From the NCBI GenBank assembly GCA_024635625.1, contig JAGXIQ010000167.1, positions 1 through 64,000 of the forward strand: a DNA stretch of 64,000 nt, given 5' to 3'. Positions 1 to 8,349 of the stretch are shown in pieces. Made by a program: the position numbers and the translations under genes. Numbering within the stretch: the stretch's first letter is position 1; each line of letters opens with the position of its first letter. The stretch is from Loktanella sp. Its GTDB lineage: Bacteria; Pseudomonadota; Alphaproteobacteria; Rhodobacterales; Rhodobacteraceae. The notes beneath the pieces are model-generated. The model ran no database searches and was not told the DNA's origin. It was given only the letters and a program-made list of their open reading frames with translations.

Positions 1-96
1 CATTCCTTAAGAAGCGGTCAATTCTCCCGGTCGCCCAGTCAAGGCCCGCAGAATAGATCAAAACACGTTCAATCTAGATCGAAACTATTAGATTTA

Positions 97-173
97 TGGT
101 GATCCCGACTGGGTTCGAACCAGTAACCTGCCCCTTAGGAGGGGGCTGCTCTATCCAATTGAGCCACGGGACC
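97..173 (-). tRNA. tRNA-Arg (anticodon CCT)
   Basis: Read on the minus strand this folds as a complete tRNA. The acceptor stem pairs GGTCCCG with CGGGATC, the D arm carries GGCTCAATTGGATAGAGC, the anticodon stem is GCCCC/GGGGC around the loop CTCCTAA, and the T loop is TTCGAAC. The anticodon is CCT, which reads the arginine codon AGG. The 3' CCA is encoded in the DNA (positions 97-99). The gene stands alone; the flanking 1-96 and 174-281 show no other gene. Confidence 0.95.
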
Positions 174-281
174 ACGGTATGTCATTGCCTTGAAATGACG
201 CGGCGGTCAACGCGGGCTTGACTGTGGGCTTGGACAACCGATCACATGACGGCTACCTATGGGTGAAATACCTTTGACAGG

Positions 282-1313
282 ATGCAGACCGTGAGCAAAC
301 CGCCCCGCCGCCCGATGACCCTGCGTGATGTATCAGAAGCGTCGGGGGTCAGCGAGATGACCGTCAGCCGCGTCTTGCGGAACAAGGGCGATGTCAGTGC
401 CGCGACCCGCGCCAAGGTGCAAGAGGCATCAAAGCGGCTTGGTTATGTGCCGAACCGGATCGCAGGGTCGCTTGCATCCAGCCATGTCAACCTAGTCGCC
501 GTCATCATCCCTTCACTTAAGAACATGGTTTTTCCCGAAGTATTGTCGGGGATTTCGGATGCCTTGGATGAAACCGAACTGCAGCCGGTCTTTGGTGTGA
601 CGGAATACCGCCCTGAAAAAGAGGAAAAGGTCTTATTCGAGATGCTGTCGTGGCGGCCTGCTGGTGTGATCATCGCGGGACTTGAACACTCCGATCCTTC
701 GCGCGCGATGTTGGCGCAGGCTGGCATACCTGTCGTTGAGATTATGGATACCGATGGCGACCCTATCGACGCCTGCGTCGGAATTTCGCACCGGCGCGCG
801 GGTCGCGAAATGGCAGAGGCCATTATTGCCGCAGGATATAAGCGGATCGGGTTCATGGGAACGCAGATGCCGTTGGACCACCGGGCGCGCAAGCGGTTCG
901 AAGGGTTTACTCGGACACTGGCAAAGTCGGGCATAGAGATTGCCGACCGTGATTTTTATGCGGGTGGGTCGGCGCTGACGAAGGGGCGCGAGATGACACA
1001 GGCTATGCTGGAACGGCACCCTGATCTTGATTTTCTTTATTATTCGAATGACATGATCGGTGCCGGTGGCCTTATGTATTTACTGGATCACGGGATTGAT
1101 GTGCCTGGCCAGATCGGACTTGCTGGTTTCAACGGGGTTGAATTGCTGGAAGGTTTGCCGCGTCGCTTGGCGACCATGGATGCTTGTCGATACGATATTG
1201 GGCTGCGCGCCGCCCAGATCATTGCAGCACGAGTGACCGGAGGCAATCCCGGTGCCGAGCACGTTCAGTTGACGCCGAGAATCGACTTCGGTGATACGTT
1301 GATCAGAGGCTGA
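282..1313 (+). CDS. LacI-family transcriptional regulator, GntR (gluconate repressor)-like
   Basis: A 343-residue repressor of the usual LacI family length. An N-terminal helix-turn-helix (about residues 12-65, with TLRDVSEASGVSEMTVSRVL and the hinge-helix region GYVPNRIAGSLAS) is followed by a periplasmic-binding-protein-like effector domain. The overall sequence resembles the gluconate regulator GntR more than LacI itself, but the ligand is an inference. An ATG at residue 12 is an alternative start. The 3' end overlaps the convergent GGDEF/EAL gene by about 49 bases. Its target genes are not evident; the likely partners lie to the left of the window or elsewhere. Confidence 0.88.
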   Translation: MQTVSKPPRRPMTLRDVSEASGVSEMTVSRVLRNKGDVSAATRAKVQEASKRLGYVPNRIAGSLASSHVNLVAVIIPSLKNMVFPEVLSGISDALDETELQPVFGVTEYRPEKEEKVLFEMLSWRPAGVIIAGLEHSDPSRAMLAQAGIPVVEIMDTDGDPIDACVGISHRRAGREMAEAIIAAGYKRIGFMGTQMPLDHRARKRFEGFTRTLAKSGIEIADRDFYAGGSALTKGREMTQAMLERHPDLDFLYYSNDMIGAGGLMYLLDHGIDVPGQIGLAGFNGVELLEGLPRRLATMDACRYDIGLRAAQIIAARVTGGNPGAEHVQLTPRIDFGDTLIRG

Positions 1314-3415
1314 GAGACGGCTGGAAACTTTTTAAGGAAATCGCTAATTTCAGCAATTGGCATGGCCTTTCCATATAGCCAGCCTTGCGCCAGACGGCAG
1401 CCCTTGCGCAGGAGCCATTCCTGTTCCGGTAAAGTCTCGACCCCTTCAGCAAGGACGCTGATGTTGAGGCTATTGGCCAGACCGATGATCGCGCCGGTTA
1501 GTTTTTGTAGCTCTTCGTCTGTGTCAATGTGGCGTACGAAGCTGCGGTCAATCTTGATCTGAGAGACGCGAAACTTGCGCAAGGCGGCGATGGCCGCATG
1601 ACCAGTGCCAAAATCGTCTAACTCTACTACGAAACCAGCCTCGACCATGGCTTTCACGTTGGCAAGGAAATGGCTCGTGCGTTCGTCGAGCAGGGTCGAC
1701 TCGAGAAGTTCGATTCGTAGCAGATGCCGTGCGACGCCGTGTTTTTCGAGCGCTGACTCGAGCCGTTGTAGCAGGCGTGGATCACTCAACTGTGCGGTGG
1801 ACATGTTGATACTGACGCTGACAGCGCAAAGACCTTGGTTTGCAAGCCACTGCAGCCCCAGGCAAGCTTCGTCCATCATCAGAGTGTCTAGGGCATCTGT
1901 CAGGCCTGCCCGCTGTGCGACATCAAGAAACTGCCCTGCGTTCAAGACGTCACGGCGGGGGTGGTTCCATCGCAGCAAGGCTTCAAAACCAATGCAGTTT
2001 TGGGTCAGCGCATCGGCCTGTGGCTGAAAATATGCTTCGAACTCGTTTCGGTCCAGCGCCACCTGTAATTCACGTGCCAGCGCATTGGAGGACAGGACGT
2101 GTTCACGCATCTGCTTTTCGAAGAAAATTGCGATGCCGCCAATTTTCTTGGCCTCGTAAAGCGCCAAATCCGCGGCGGTCAAAACCGTGCCACGCGTGCC
2201 CATGCCTGCGTTAAGTTCCAGCATTGCGATGCCGATAGAGGCACCGATGTGCATGAACTGACCCGCGTAACCGATGGGAGCCATCATCCGGCAGATCAAT
2301 TGGCCCGCAAAGATCGCGATTTCGTCACGGTCCTGTGTCATGCGGCGCACTACAATGAATTCATCCCCGCCGACCCGCGCGGCAAAGTCTGGAGGGGTGA
2401 CAGCGCTTTCCAGCATGGCGGCGCAGTGTTTGAGGACATGATCGCCTGCCTCGTGGCCATACACGTCATTGACGGCCTTAAATCGGTCCAGATCCAGATG
2501 AAACACGACAACGCCTTCGTCCCGCGCAAGTTCGTCCGACATCATTGCGATGTCTTCCAACAGATTGCGTCGATTGCGCAGCCCGGTCAGTTCGTCAGTC
2601 GTGGCCATGCGGCGCAGCGCGTGCTGCTGTTCCTTGAGGGTCGTTACGTCCACGCGTAACCCTACGCGCCCTCCATCCGAGGTCATGCGTTCAACGATCC
2701 GCAACCAGCGGCCATTCGCGAGTTTTTGTTCGATCGCCCCAGTCATTCGGCGGTGCTGGTCAAGCCGATGCCGCAGCCATTCGTCCTCTCTGCCTATTCC
2801 GTCGGAATATTGCCCGCGGGCAAGGCCATGACGTAGGATTTCCTCAAAGGTGGCACCGGGTCGAATTACGGCGGCGCTCTCGGGGTAGAACATGCGGTAA
2901 GTGTCGTTGCAGATCACCAGTTTGTCGTCGGCGTCAAACAGTACGAAACCGTCTGACAAAGCATCAATTGCCGTCAGCAATCTTGCTTCTGCTGCGTCAG
3001 CGAGTTTTAGGGCCGACAGGGTTTCTGTGATATCCTGCATCTGCAGGACAATGGATGGTTCATGGCCCGGCATGCGCACGATATCGACGTCATAGTACCG
3101 GGGCGGATCGCTTTGCGTCTTAATCCGTGCGCGGATGCTGCGACGCCGAATACCCGCAAACAGCCGCAGAAAGCGCGCAAGGCGGTCCGTTGGCAAATGG
3201 GTCACGGCTTCCATCAGGGTGAGACGTTGCAAAATCCTCATGCTGCTAAGTAAATGCAGCCGGGCGCGGCGATTGGCGGCCACGATGCGTAGATCCGCAG
3301 CGTTCAGCACGATGATGGCCTGCGCCGACTTTTCGAAGAGCGGCAATAGGATATTCCGACCGATCACCTGCTGGATTGCAGTCAACTCTGCGTTTTGGTC
3401 CGGGTCAACTTGCAT
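1265..3415 (-). CDS. PAS-PAS-GGDEF-EAL protein (cyclic-di-GMP turnover)
   Basis: A 716-residue cytoplasmic signalling protein with no membrane segment visible. Two PAS-like sensor regions (about residues 20-140 and 145-265) precede a GGDEF domain (about 270-430) and an EAL domain (about 450-695). The diguanylate cyclase site is intact (RVGGDEF). The phosphodiesterase site also looks intact: EALLRW, the Asn in SINMSTAQL, ELLES, LDDFGTG, KIDRSF and AEGVET are all present. The protein could therefore make or degrade c-di-GMP; the sequence alone does not say which prevails. The end of the usual EAL domain motif is altered to LYGKAMP. The last 49 bases of the gene lie on the opposite strand of the end of the convergent LacI-type gene. 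Confidence 0.92.
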   Translation of the reverse strand: MQVDPDQNAELTAIQQVIGRNILLPLFEKSAQAIIVLNAADLRIVAANRRARLHLLSSMRILQRLTLMEAVTHLPTDRLARFLRLFAGIRRRSIRARIKTQSDPPRYYDVDIVRMPGHEPSIVLQMQDITETLSALKLADAAEARLLTAIDALSDGFVLFDADDKLVICNDTYRMFYPESAAVIRPGATFEEILRHGLARGQYSDGIGREDEWLRHRLDQHRRMTGAIEQKLANGRWLRIVERMTSDGGRVGLRVDVTTLKEQQHALRRMATTDELTGLRNRRNLLEDIAMMSDELARDEGVVVFHLDLDRFKAVNDVYGHEAGDHVLKHCAAMLESAVTPPDFAARVGGDEFIVVRRMTQDRDEIAIFAGQLICRMMAPIGYAGQFMHIGASIGIAMLELNAGMGTRGTVLTAADLALYEAKKIGGIAIFFEKQMREHVLSSNALARELQVALDRNEFEAYFQPQADALTQNCIGFEALLRWNHPRRDVLNAGQFLDVAQRAGLTDALDTLMMDEACLGLQWLANQGLCAVSVSINMSTAQLSDPRLLQRLESALEKHGVARHLLRIELLESTLLDERTSHFLANVKAMVEAGFVVELDDFGTGHAAIAALRKFRVSQIKIDRSFVRHIDTDEELQKLTGAIIGLANSLNISVLAEGVETLPEQEWLLRKGCRLAQGWLYGKAMPIAEISDFLKKFPAVSQPLINVSPKSILGVN

Positions 3416-3525
3416 GAAACTCTCACTACGCGGCTAGAACCGTTTAGGGTGTAGGGATGAATTAAACTTTAAGCAGAAACGGCGTCAGGCCTTGTGTGGC
3501 TTGAATATGGCGTGGTGACGCTGGG

Positions 3526-4389
3526 TTATGTCGTGCGATGATCGCGTTCGTGCCGCGCTTGCAAACGTAGAATTTTTTGCGCCTGCACAAGATGCGGTTG
3601 ATCGAGCATTTGTCCGTCCAACTGCGCAACGCCAGATCCAGACATGGCCGCGATCACCCTTTTGGCGTGATCGATCTGTGAAGGGGATGGACTGAAGGCG
3701 GCGTTGATGATCGGAACCTGTGCTGGATGGATTGCCAACTTGCCATCAAAGCCCATGGTAAATGCTTCTGCCGCAACCTTCTGCAAACCGGCGGTGTCGC
3801 CGATGCCGGTGAACGGGCCATCAATAGCCGCCACGCCTGCGTCTTTTGCGGCGAGCAAGGCCAGCGTGCGGGCCAAGGCGAATGGGGGCAGCCAGTCGCC
3901 GCCGTCCGTGCGGTTAGCCAGGGTGCCAAGGTCTGCGGACAGGTCTTCGGCGCCCCACGTCATCCCGCCCAGCGCCGGATGGGCCCAATCGGCGCGCATC
4001 AACTGGCGCACGGCGCGCACTGTTTCAGTTGCGATGATCAGGATCGGCACGTGCAACCCTGCAGCCGCGATCATGGCGGCCGTAGCTGCGATATCGGCTA
4101 AGCCTTCACATTTAGGCAAGACGTAACCATCAGGCCGGCCCGGCGCGGTCGCGGCAATGTCATCGGCAGTGCGTCCGGTTGACAGGGCGTTCACCCTGAC
4201 CAGTCGTGCCATCGGTGCGCCTTCGGTCAGCCATGTGGCGGTCTGTTCCCGTGCGGCATCTTTCGCGTCGGGGGCTACGGAATCCTCAAGGTCTAGGATT
4301 AATGCATCAGCCTCTGTGCCGCGCGCTTTGTCCTGCTTGCGGGCGCTATCGCCAGGCACGAATAGATAAGAGCGGTATGGAAAGCTCAT
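3526..4389 (-). CDS. HpcH/HpaI (CitE-like) CoA-ester lyase
   Basis: A 287-residue TIM-barrel lyase of the CitE / malyl-CoA lyase superfamily. Visible motifs are FVPGDSARKQDKA and LILDLEDSV near the N terminus, VLPKCE, ETVRAV, and WGAEDLSADLG, which carry the usual CoA and metal-binding positions. The chosen ATG at 4389 overlaps the stop codon of the upstream MaoC-like gene as ATGA, so the two are translationally coupled; a longer frame to 4437 has no support. The family splits 3-hydroxyacyl-CoA esters such as malyl-CoA or citramalyl-CoA to acetyl-CoA plus a 2-oxoacid. With a MaoC-like hydratase next door, an itaconyl-CoA or similar branched-acid route is an attractive inference, but no CoA-transferase gene is adjacent. 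Confidence 0.85.
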   Translation of the reverse strand: MSFPYRSYLFVPGDSARKQDKARGTEADALILDLEDSVAPDAKDAAREQTATWLTEGAPMARLVRVNALSTGRTADDIAATAPGRPDGYVLPKCEGLADIAATAAMIAAAGLHVPILIIATETVRAVRQLMRADWAHPALGGMTWGAEDLSADLGTLANRTDGGDWLPPFALARTLALLAAKDAGVAAIDGPFTGIGDTAGLQKVAAEAFTMGFDGKLAIHPAQVPIINAAFSPSPSQIDHAKRVIAAMSGSGVAQLDGQMLDQPHLVQAQKILRLQARHERDHRTT

Positions 4390-4841
4390 GCTTCTGGTTT
4401 CCCTTTCATCAGGGCGGCGCGGTCGCAGACGGCACAAAGGTCATCTGTCTGATTAAAGCAACTGTGCCGGAAAGTGACGATCCCTTGGCCGGGCCGCGAT
4501 GCGCTTGGCCGTAGGGCGATCACCTCTGTCCTGACGTGGATTGTATCGCCCTCAAACAGAGGGTGGGGGAACTTGACGTCCGTCATGCCGAGGTTCGCAA
4601 CCGTCGTGCCAAAGGTGGTGTCATTCACGGTCATCCCGACCAAGCACCCAAGTGTGAAAAGTGAATTCACGATCGGTCGACCGAATTCGGTTTGGGCCGC
4701 AGCATGGGCGTCAATATGCAAGGGCTGCGGGTTCATGGTCAGTAACGAAAACCAGCGATTGTCGGTTTCCGTGATCGTCCGCGTCCAAGGATGTTCGAAA
4801 ATCATCCCCACTTTGAAATCGCCGAACCACAAACCTGACAT
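4386..4841 (-). CDS. MaoC-like (R)-specific enoyl-CoA hydratase
   Basis: A 151-residue single hot-dog-fold hydratase. The hydratase motif is visible as TMNPQPLHIDAHAA followed by FGRPIVNSLFTLG. The ATG at 4841 is preferred over an in-frame GTG at 4847 because GGAGG sits about 8 bases before the ATG but only 2 before the GTG. The stop overlaps the start of the CitE-like lyase gene as ATGA. The protein probably hydrates an unsaturated acyl-CoA whose product the lyase then cleaves. It is half the length of the two-domain mesaconyl-CoA hydratase of the ethylmalonyl-CoA pathway, so that assignment is unlikely. A LacI-type regulator gene lies 65 bases upstream on the same strand. Confidence 0.85.
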   Translation of the reverse strand: MSGLWFGDFKVGMIFEHPWTRTITETDNRWFSLLTMNPQPLHIDAHAAAQTEFGRPIVNSLFTLGCLVGMTVNDTTFGTTVANLGMTDVKFPHPLFEGDTIHVRTEVIALRPSASRPGQGIVTFRHSCFNQTDDLCAVCDRAALMKGKPEA

Positions 4842-4906
4842 CGTCACATCCTCCCATGTGTTCTGCGCATCCTGACGGGTTGTGGCGGGCGATGCCAGTG
4901 CCGCTG

Positions 4907-5920
4907 TCAGGACAGTGCGTCAGGCGGTGTATCCAAACGTTGCATCGGATCAGCATCCGGATGGCGCACGCGGGCCATCGCTGCGCGGGCAAGAAAATCA
5001 CCAGCCGCGGCAACATCTTCCGATATTGCAAGAATACGGGGTCTGATGCGGCGCAGAAATGTGATTGCCTCTTTTGCATAAACGTCGACGCTATCGCCCA
5101 AAACAAGCCCGCACGTTTCAATGCTGGCGACAGCCGCAAGCGCGGCATTGGTGGACCCGCAAATGACCCCGTCTGGCCTTTGTGAGTCGGCAAAAATAGC
5201 ATTCATCCGTGCCTCTATCAGGTCAACGGGAGTGTCGCTGGTTACGTCTTTCTGAACGATCAGGTCGACGCCTGCGGCCTGTGCTGCATCCTGACAACCG
5301 CCCAACATTTCAAGCGCATAAGATTGATCCATTGGCGGCGCGATAAGCAGCAGCCGTTTGCGCCCGCGTGTCGCCAGTGACCGAACCCCCAGCGCACCGA
5401 AAGCCCTGTTATCGAAGTCAAACCAAGCGTGGGTATTCGACCAAGCGCTGCGGCCATGGGTGGCGAAGGGAAAGTTGCGGTCCAGGAGGTAACGCACGCG
5501 CGGATCCTCTGGCATGATCTGGTTAAATATCACGGCATCGGCGGACCCGGATTCGACGATGTAGCGGATCGGTTTCATTGGATCTTCGTCGATGAAGTAG
5601 GGCGTGATGTTCAGGTGAAACGGCGTATTGCGAAGCCCGCCCGCCACCGATGAAATCAGCTTGGCCGTGTGGTTCATCACGTCGTGTTCCGTCGACATGA
5701 CGAGAGAGATCACGTTTGTCCGACCGGTCCGCAAGCGCACGCCTGCCCGGTTTGGAACGTATCCGATTTGATCTGCTACAGCTCGCACCCGGGCGCGGGT
5801 GTCAATGTTGATATCCTCGGCGCCCGAAAGCGCCCGCGAAACAGTTGGCACTGCAAGGCCAGTCAGGCCCGCGATGGTTTTCAAAGTTGGTTTGGGCTGG
5901 TCGTGTACCGGCTTTTCCAC
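4907..5920 (-). CDS. LacI-family transcriptional regulator
   Basis: A 337-residue regulator with an N-terminal LacI helix-turn-helix (TLKTIAGLTGLAVPTVSRAL, then IGYVPNRAGVRLRTGRT) and a sugar-binding-like C-terminal domain. The GTG at 5920 is chosen because AAGGGAA precedes it at good spacing; an in-frame ATG at 6004 would add 28 residues rich in Arg and His with no domain. The gene is divergent from the sugar ABC transporter operon starting at 6087, and two inverted repeats in the shared promoter region are candidate operators. The most natural role is control of that operon by an incoming sugar, which is an inference from position. It may also read through into the downstream MaoC/CitE pair. 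Confidence 0.87.
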   Translation of the reverse strand: MEKPVHDQPKPTLKTIAGLTGLAVPTVSRALSGAEDINIDTRARVRAVADQIGYVPNRAGVRLRTGRTNVISLVMSTEHDVMNHTAKLISSVAGGLRNTPFHLNITPYFIDEDPMKPIRYIVESGSADAVIFNQIMPEDPRVRYLLDRNFPFATHGRSAWSNTHAWFDFDNRAFGALGVRSLATRGRKRLLLIAPPMDQSYALEMLGGCQDAAQAAGVDLIVQKDVTSDTPVDLIEARMNAIFADSQRPDGVICGSTNAALAAVASIETCGLVLGDSVDVYAKEAITFLRRIRPRILAISEDVAAAGDFLARAAMARVRHPDADPMQRLDTPPDALS

Positions 5921-5997
5921 CGTATTTCCCTTTTGATGCCTGACCGCGATCCGCGAAAAGTCCCGCGAATGCAAGCGGCGCTGCGCGTTCAGCCTAA

Positions 5998-6039
5998 TTT
6001 TCAATCACTGAAAAAAACAGTCTTGTTTGCTGAAACAAG
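5998..6039. promoter_or_regulatory. Two adjacent inverted repeats, candidate LacI-type operators
   Basis: The first repeat is TTTTCA-N5-TGAAAA at 5998-6014. The second is CTTGTTTGCTGAAACAAG at 6022-6039, with perfect 7-base arms and a 4-base centre. They lie between the divergent regulator gene (start 5920) and the binding-protein gene (start 6087). LacI-family dimers bind palindromes of about this size, so these are plausible operators; binding is not shown by sequence alone. Confidence 0.5.
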
Positions 6040-6086
6040 TTCGGAGTAGCGTTCCTACAACGATTTAGATCAGGGAGGTTAGAATC

Positions 6087-7316
6087 GTGAAACTCAGCAT
6101 TAAACTGCTTTCAGCGACGGCGATCTGCGCGGGTACAACCGCAGGCGCGGTCGATTTGGAGGTGATGCACTGGTGGACATCCGGGGGGGAGGCCGCCGCC
6201 GTATCCAAGCTGGCAGAGGCTTGGGATGGCACCGGAAACAAGTGGGTCGACGGGGCTATCGCGGGTGGTGGTGACACGGCCCGACCGATCATGGTCAGCC
6301 GCATCATTGGGGGCGATCCGCCCGCTGCCTTCCAGTTCAACCACGGACGCCAAGCCGAAGAGCTGATTGAAGCGGGTCTGCTGCTTGATCTGACCGACGT
6401 GGCAGAAGCAGAGGGCTGGAAAGACCTCGTCAATCCGCCGTCATTGCTGGATGCATGCACCATCGACGGCAAAATTTATTGCGCGCCAGTCAACATCCAT
6501 TCTTGGCAGTGGATGTGGCTGTCGAACGCGGCCTACGAAAAGGCTGGCGTTCAGGTCCCGACGAACTGGGAGGAATTCACTGGCTCTGCGCAAGCATTGC
6601 GTGACGCGGACATCGTACCGCTGGCTGTTGGCGGCCAATCTTGGCAGGAAAAAGGTGCTTTTGACGTGATGGCATTGGCGCTTGCTGGCAAGGATGCTTG
6701 GCTGGCCGTCAACCAAGACAAGAGCACGGACGCCGTTATGGGGCCGGAGTTCACCCGCGTTTTCGAAGAATTTGGTGCCGCGCGTGAACTTGCCAAAGGT
6801 TTGAACGTACAGGACTGGAATCAGGCCACCGCTGCCGTCATTAATGGCACTGCGGGTGCGCAGATCATGGGCGACTGGGCGCAGGGCGAATTCGCCATCG
6901 CGGGTCAGGTTGCTGGGACGGACTATTCGTGCCTGCCTGGTCTAGGTGAGGTAGCGCTGCTGGATACCGGCGGCGACGCATTCTATTTCCCAGTCAACGA
7001 CGACCCGGAAATCACCGCTGCTCAAAAGGAACTGGCTGCGCTGATGCTATCGCCGGACGTTCAGGTTAGCTTTAATTCGGCAAAGGGTTCGCTACCGGTT
7101 CGTGGTGACGTGAACCTGACGACCGTCAACGATTGTACGCAAAAGGGTCTTGATTTGCTGGCAGAGGGCGCGCTTGCCCCCGCGCTGACCACGTTGCTGT
7201 CGCCGGATACGGTGACGCAGTTGAATGATTTGGTGACAGAGTTTTGGTCCATGCCAGCCATGACCGCAGCCGATCTGCAGCTGCAGTTCGCCGACATCAT
7301 TGGCGCTGCCGACTAA
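6087..7316 (+). CDS. Sugar ABC transporter substrate-binding protein (CUT1)
   Basis: A 409-residue family 1 extracellular binding protein. An N-terminal signal peptide of about 21 residues (hydrophobic stretch LLSATAICAGTTAGA) directs it to the periplasm. It starts with GTG preceded by GGGAGG at 8 bases. The mature protein opens with LEVMHWWTSGGEAAAV, typical of the glucose/mannose-binding branch of the family. It is the first gene of a transporter operon with two permeases and an ATPase and is followed by a strong intercistronic hairpin. The neighbouring glycoside hydrolases suggest the ligand is a mono- or oligosaccharide from mannan or xylan, which is an inference. Confidence 0.92.
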   Translation: MKLSIKLLSATAICAGTTAGAVDLEVMHWWTSGGEAAAVSKLAEAWDGTGNKWVDGAIAGGGDTARPIMVSRIIGGDPPAAFQFNHGRQAEELIEAGLLLDLTDVAEAEGWKDLVNPPSLLDACTIDGKIYCAPVNIHSWQWMWLSNAAYEKAGVQVPTNWEEFTGSAQALRDADIVPLAVGGQSWQEKGAFDVMALALAGKDAWLAVNQDKSTDAVMGPEFTRVFEEFGAARELAKGLNVQDWNQATAAVINGTAGAQIMGDWAQGEFAIAGQVAGTDYSCLPGLGEVALLDTGGDAFYFPVNDDPEITAAQKELAALMLSPDVQVSFNSAKGSLPVRGDVNLTTVNDCTQKGLDLLAEGALAPALTTLLSPDTVTQLNDLVTEFWSMPAMTAADLQLQFADIIGAAD

Positions 7317-7336
7317 ACTGCGACGTACGAAGAGTT

Positions 7337-7359
7337 TGGGCCCCTGACATAGGGGCCCA
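7337..7359 (+). other. Intercistronic hairpin after the binding-protein gene
   Basis: A perfect 9-base inverted repeat (TGGGCCCCT ... AGGGGCCCA) with a 5-base loop lies 20 bases after the stop codon. It is not followed by a T-run, so it looks like a transcript-protecting or attenuating hairpin rather than a full terminator. Such hairpins are common after binding-protein genes, where they keep that message more abundant than the permease message. Confidence 0.65.
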
Positions 7360-7419
7360 TTCTGCCCGGTAGGCTGACGTCGCACCGATGCACCATCTGG
7401 TGAAATGGGGGGGGGGCCC

Positions 7420-8349
7420 GTGACAATAACCGACACAAGCGCCGCGACAGGGCGCAGCGCAGTCGTGCGCCGTCCATCGCGACTGTTCCGTAATATGTCC
7501 TCAAAGGTGGCGATGCTGCCGCTGATATTCACTGCTATGGTGATTTTTCTTGGCGGAACCCTTTGGACCGTTGTCTATTCCTTCACAAAATCGGGCCTGC
7601 TGCCGCGCCTGACGTGGGATGGCCTTGCGCAATACGAGCGCCTCTGGTCGTCGCGGAAATGGATCGTTTCGATCGAAAATCTTGCAATTTACGGCGTTTT
7701 CAGCCTGATCGGCACCCTCGTAATTGGCTTTACGCTCGCAGCCCTTCTCGACCGAAAAATTCGGGGCGAAGCGGTGTTCCGGTCGATCTTTCTTTATCCC
7801 TTCGCATTATCATTTATCGTGACAGGTCTTGTTTGGCAGTGGATTCTAAACCCAGAGCTGGGCTTGCAAAGTGTCATGCGCGACTTGGGGTGGCAGTCAT
7901 TCACCTTCGATCCGCTGAACAATCCTGAAATTGTTATGTTCGGTCTACTGATCGCCGGCCTGTGGCAAGGGACGGGTCTGATCATGTGTATCATGCTGGC
8001 CGGTCTGCGCGGCATCGACGAAGACATCTGGAAGGCCGCCCGCGTCGACGGCATCGGCACTGTCAAAACCTATATCCGCATCATCATCCCCATGATGCGC
8101 CCCGTATTCGTGACCTCTCTTGTTCTGATCGCGGCGGGCATTGTGAAGCTTTACGATCTGGTCGTTGCCCAAACCTCTGGTGGGCCAGGGATCAGTTCAG
8201 AGGTGCCTGCGAAATACGTCATGACGGCGATGTTCGGTGGCCAAAACCTTGGGCAGGGCTTTGCAGCCTCGACCATGATGCTGGTGATGGTCGTGATCAT
8301 CCTGATCCCTTGGGCCTACCTTGAATTTGGAGACAAGAAGCATGGCTGA
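7420..8349 (+). CDS. Sugar ABC transporter permease (MalF/UgpA type)
   Basis: A permease of about 309 residues with several hydrophobic membrane segments; the first spans MLPLIFTAMVIFLGGTLWTV. The cytoplasmic EAA loop that contacts the ATPase is visible as EDIWKAARVDGIGTVKTYIR. The start is uncertain: an ATG at 7405 runs directly into ten consecutive G bases, while the GTG at 7420 lies just after that tract, which could act as its ribosome-binding site. I favour the GTG; an ATG at 7495 would begin right before the first membrane segment. The 3' end overlaps the second permease gene by 8 bases. Confidence 0.88.
   Translation: MTITDTSAATGRSAVVRRPSRLFRNMSSKVAMLPLIFTAMVIFLGGTLWTVVYSFTKSGLLPRLTWDGLAQYERLWSSRKWIVSIENLAIYGVFSLIGTLVIGFTLAALLDRKIRGEAVFRSIFLYPFALSFIVTGLVWQWILNPELGLQSVMRDLGWQSFTFDPLNNPEIVMFGLLIAGLWQGTGLIMCIMLAGLRGIDEDIWKAARVDGIGTVKTYIRIIIPMMRPVFVTSLVLIAAGIVKLYDLVVAQTSGGPGISSEVPAKYVMTAMFGGQNLGQGFAASTMMLVMVVIILIPWAYLEFGDKKHG

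Noticed and set aside
1-96. Possible promoter or RNA near the left edge
   Set aside because: Nothing beyond the 3' flank of the tRNA is recognisable and the context is cut by the window edge.
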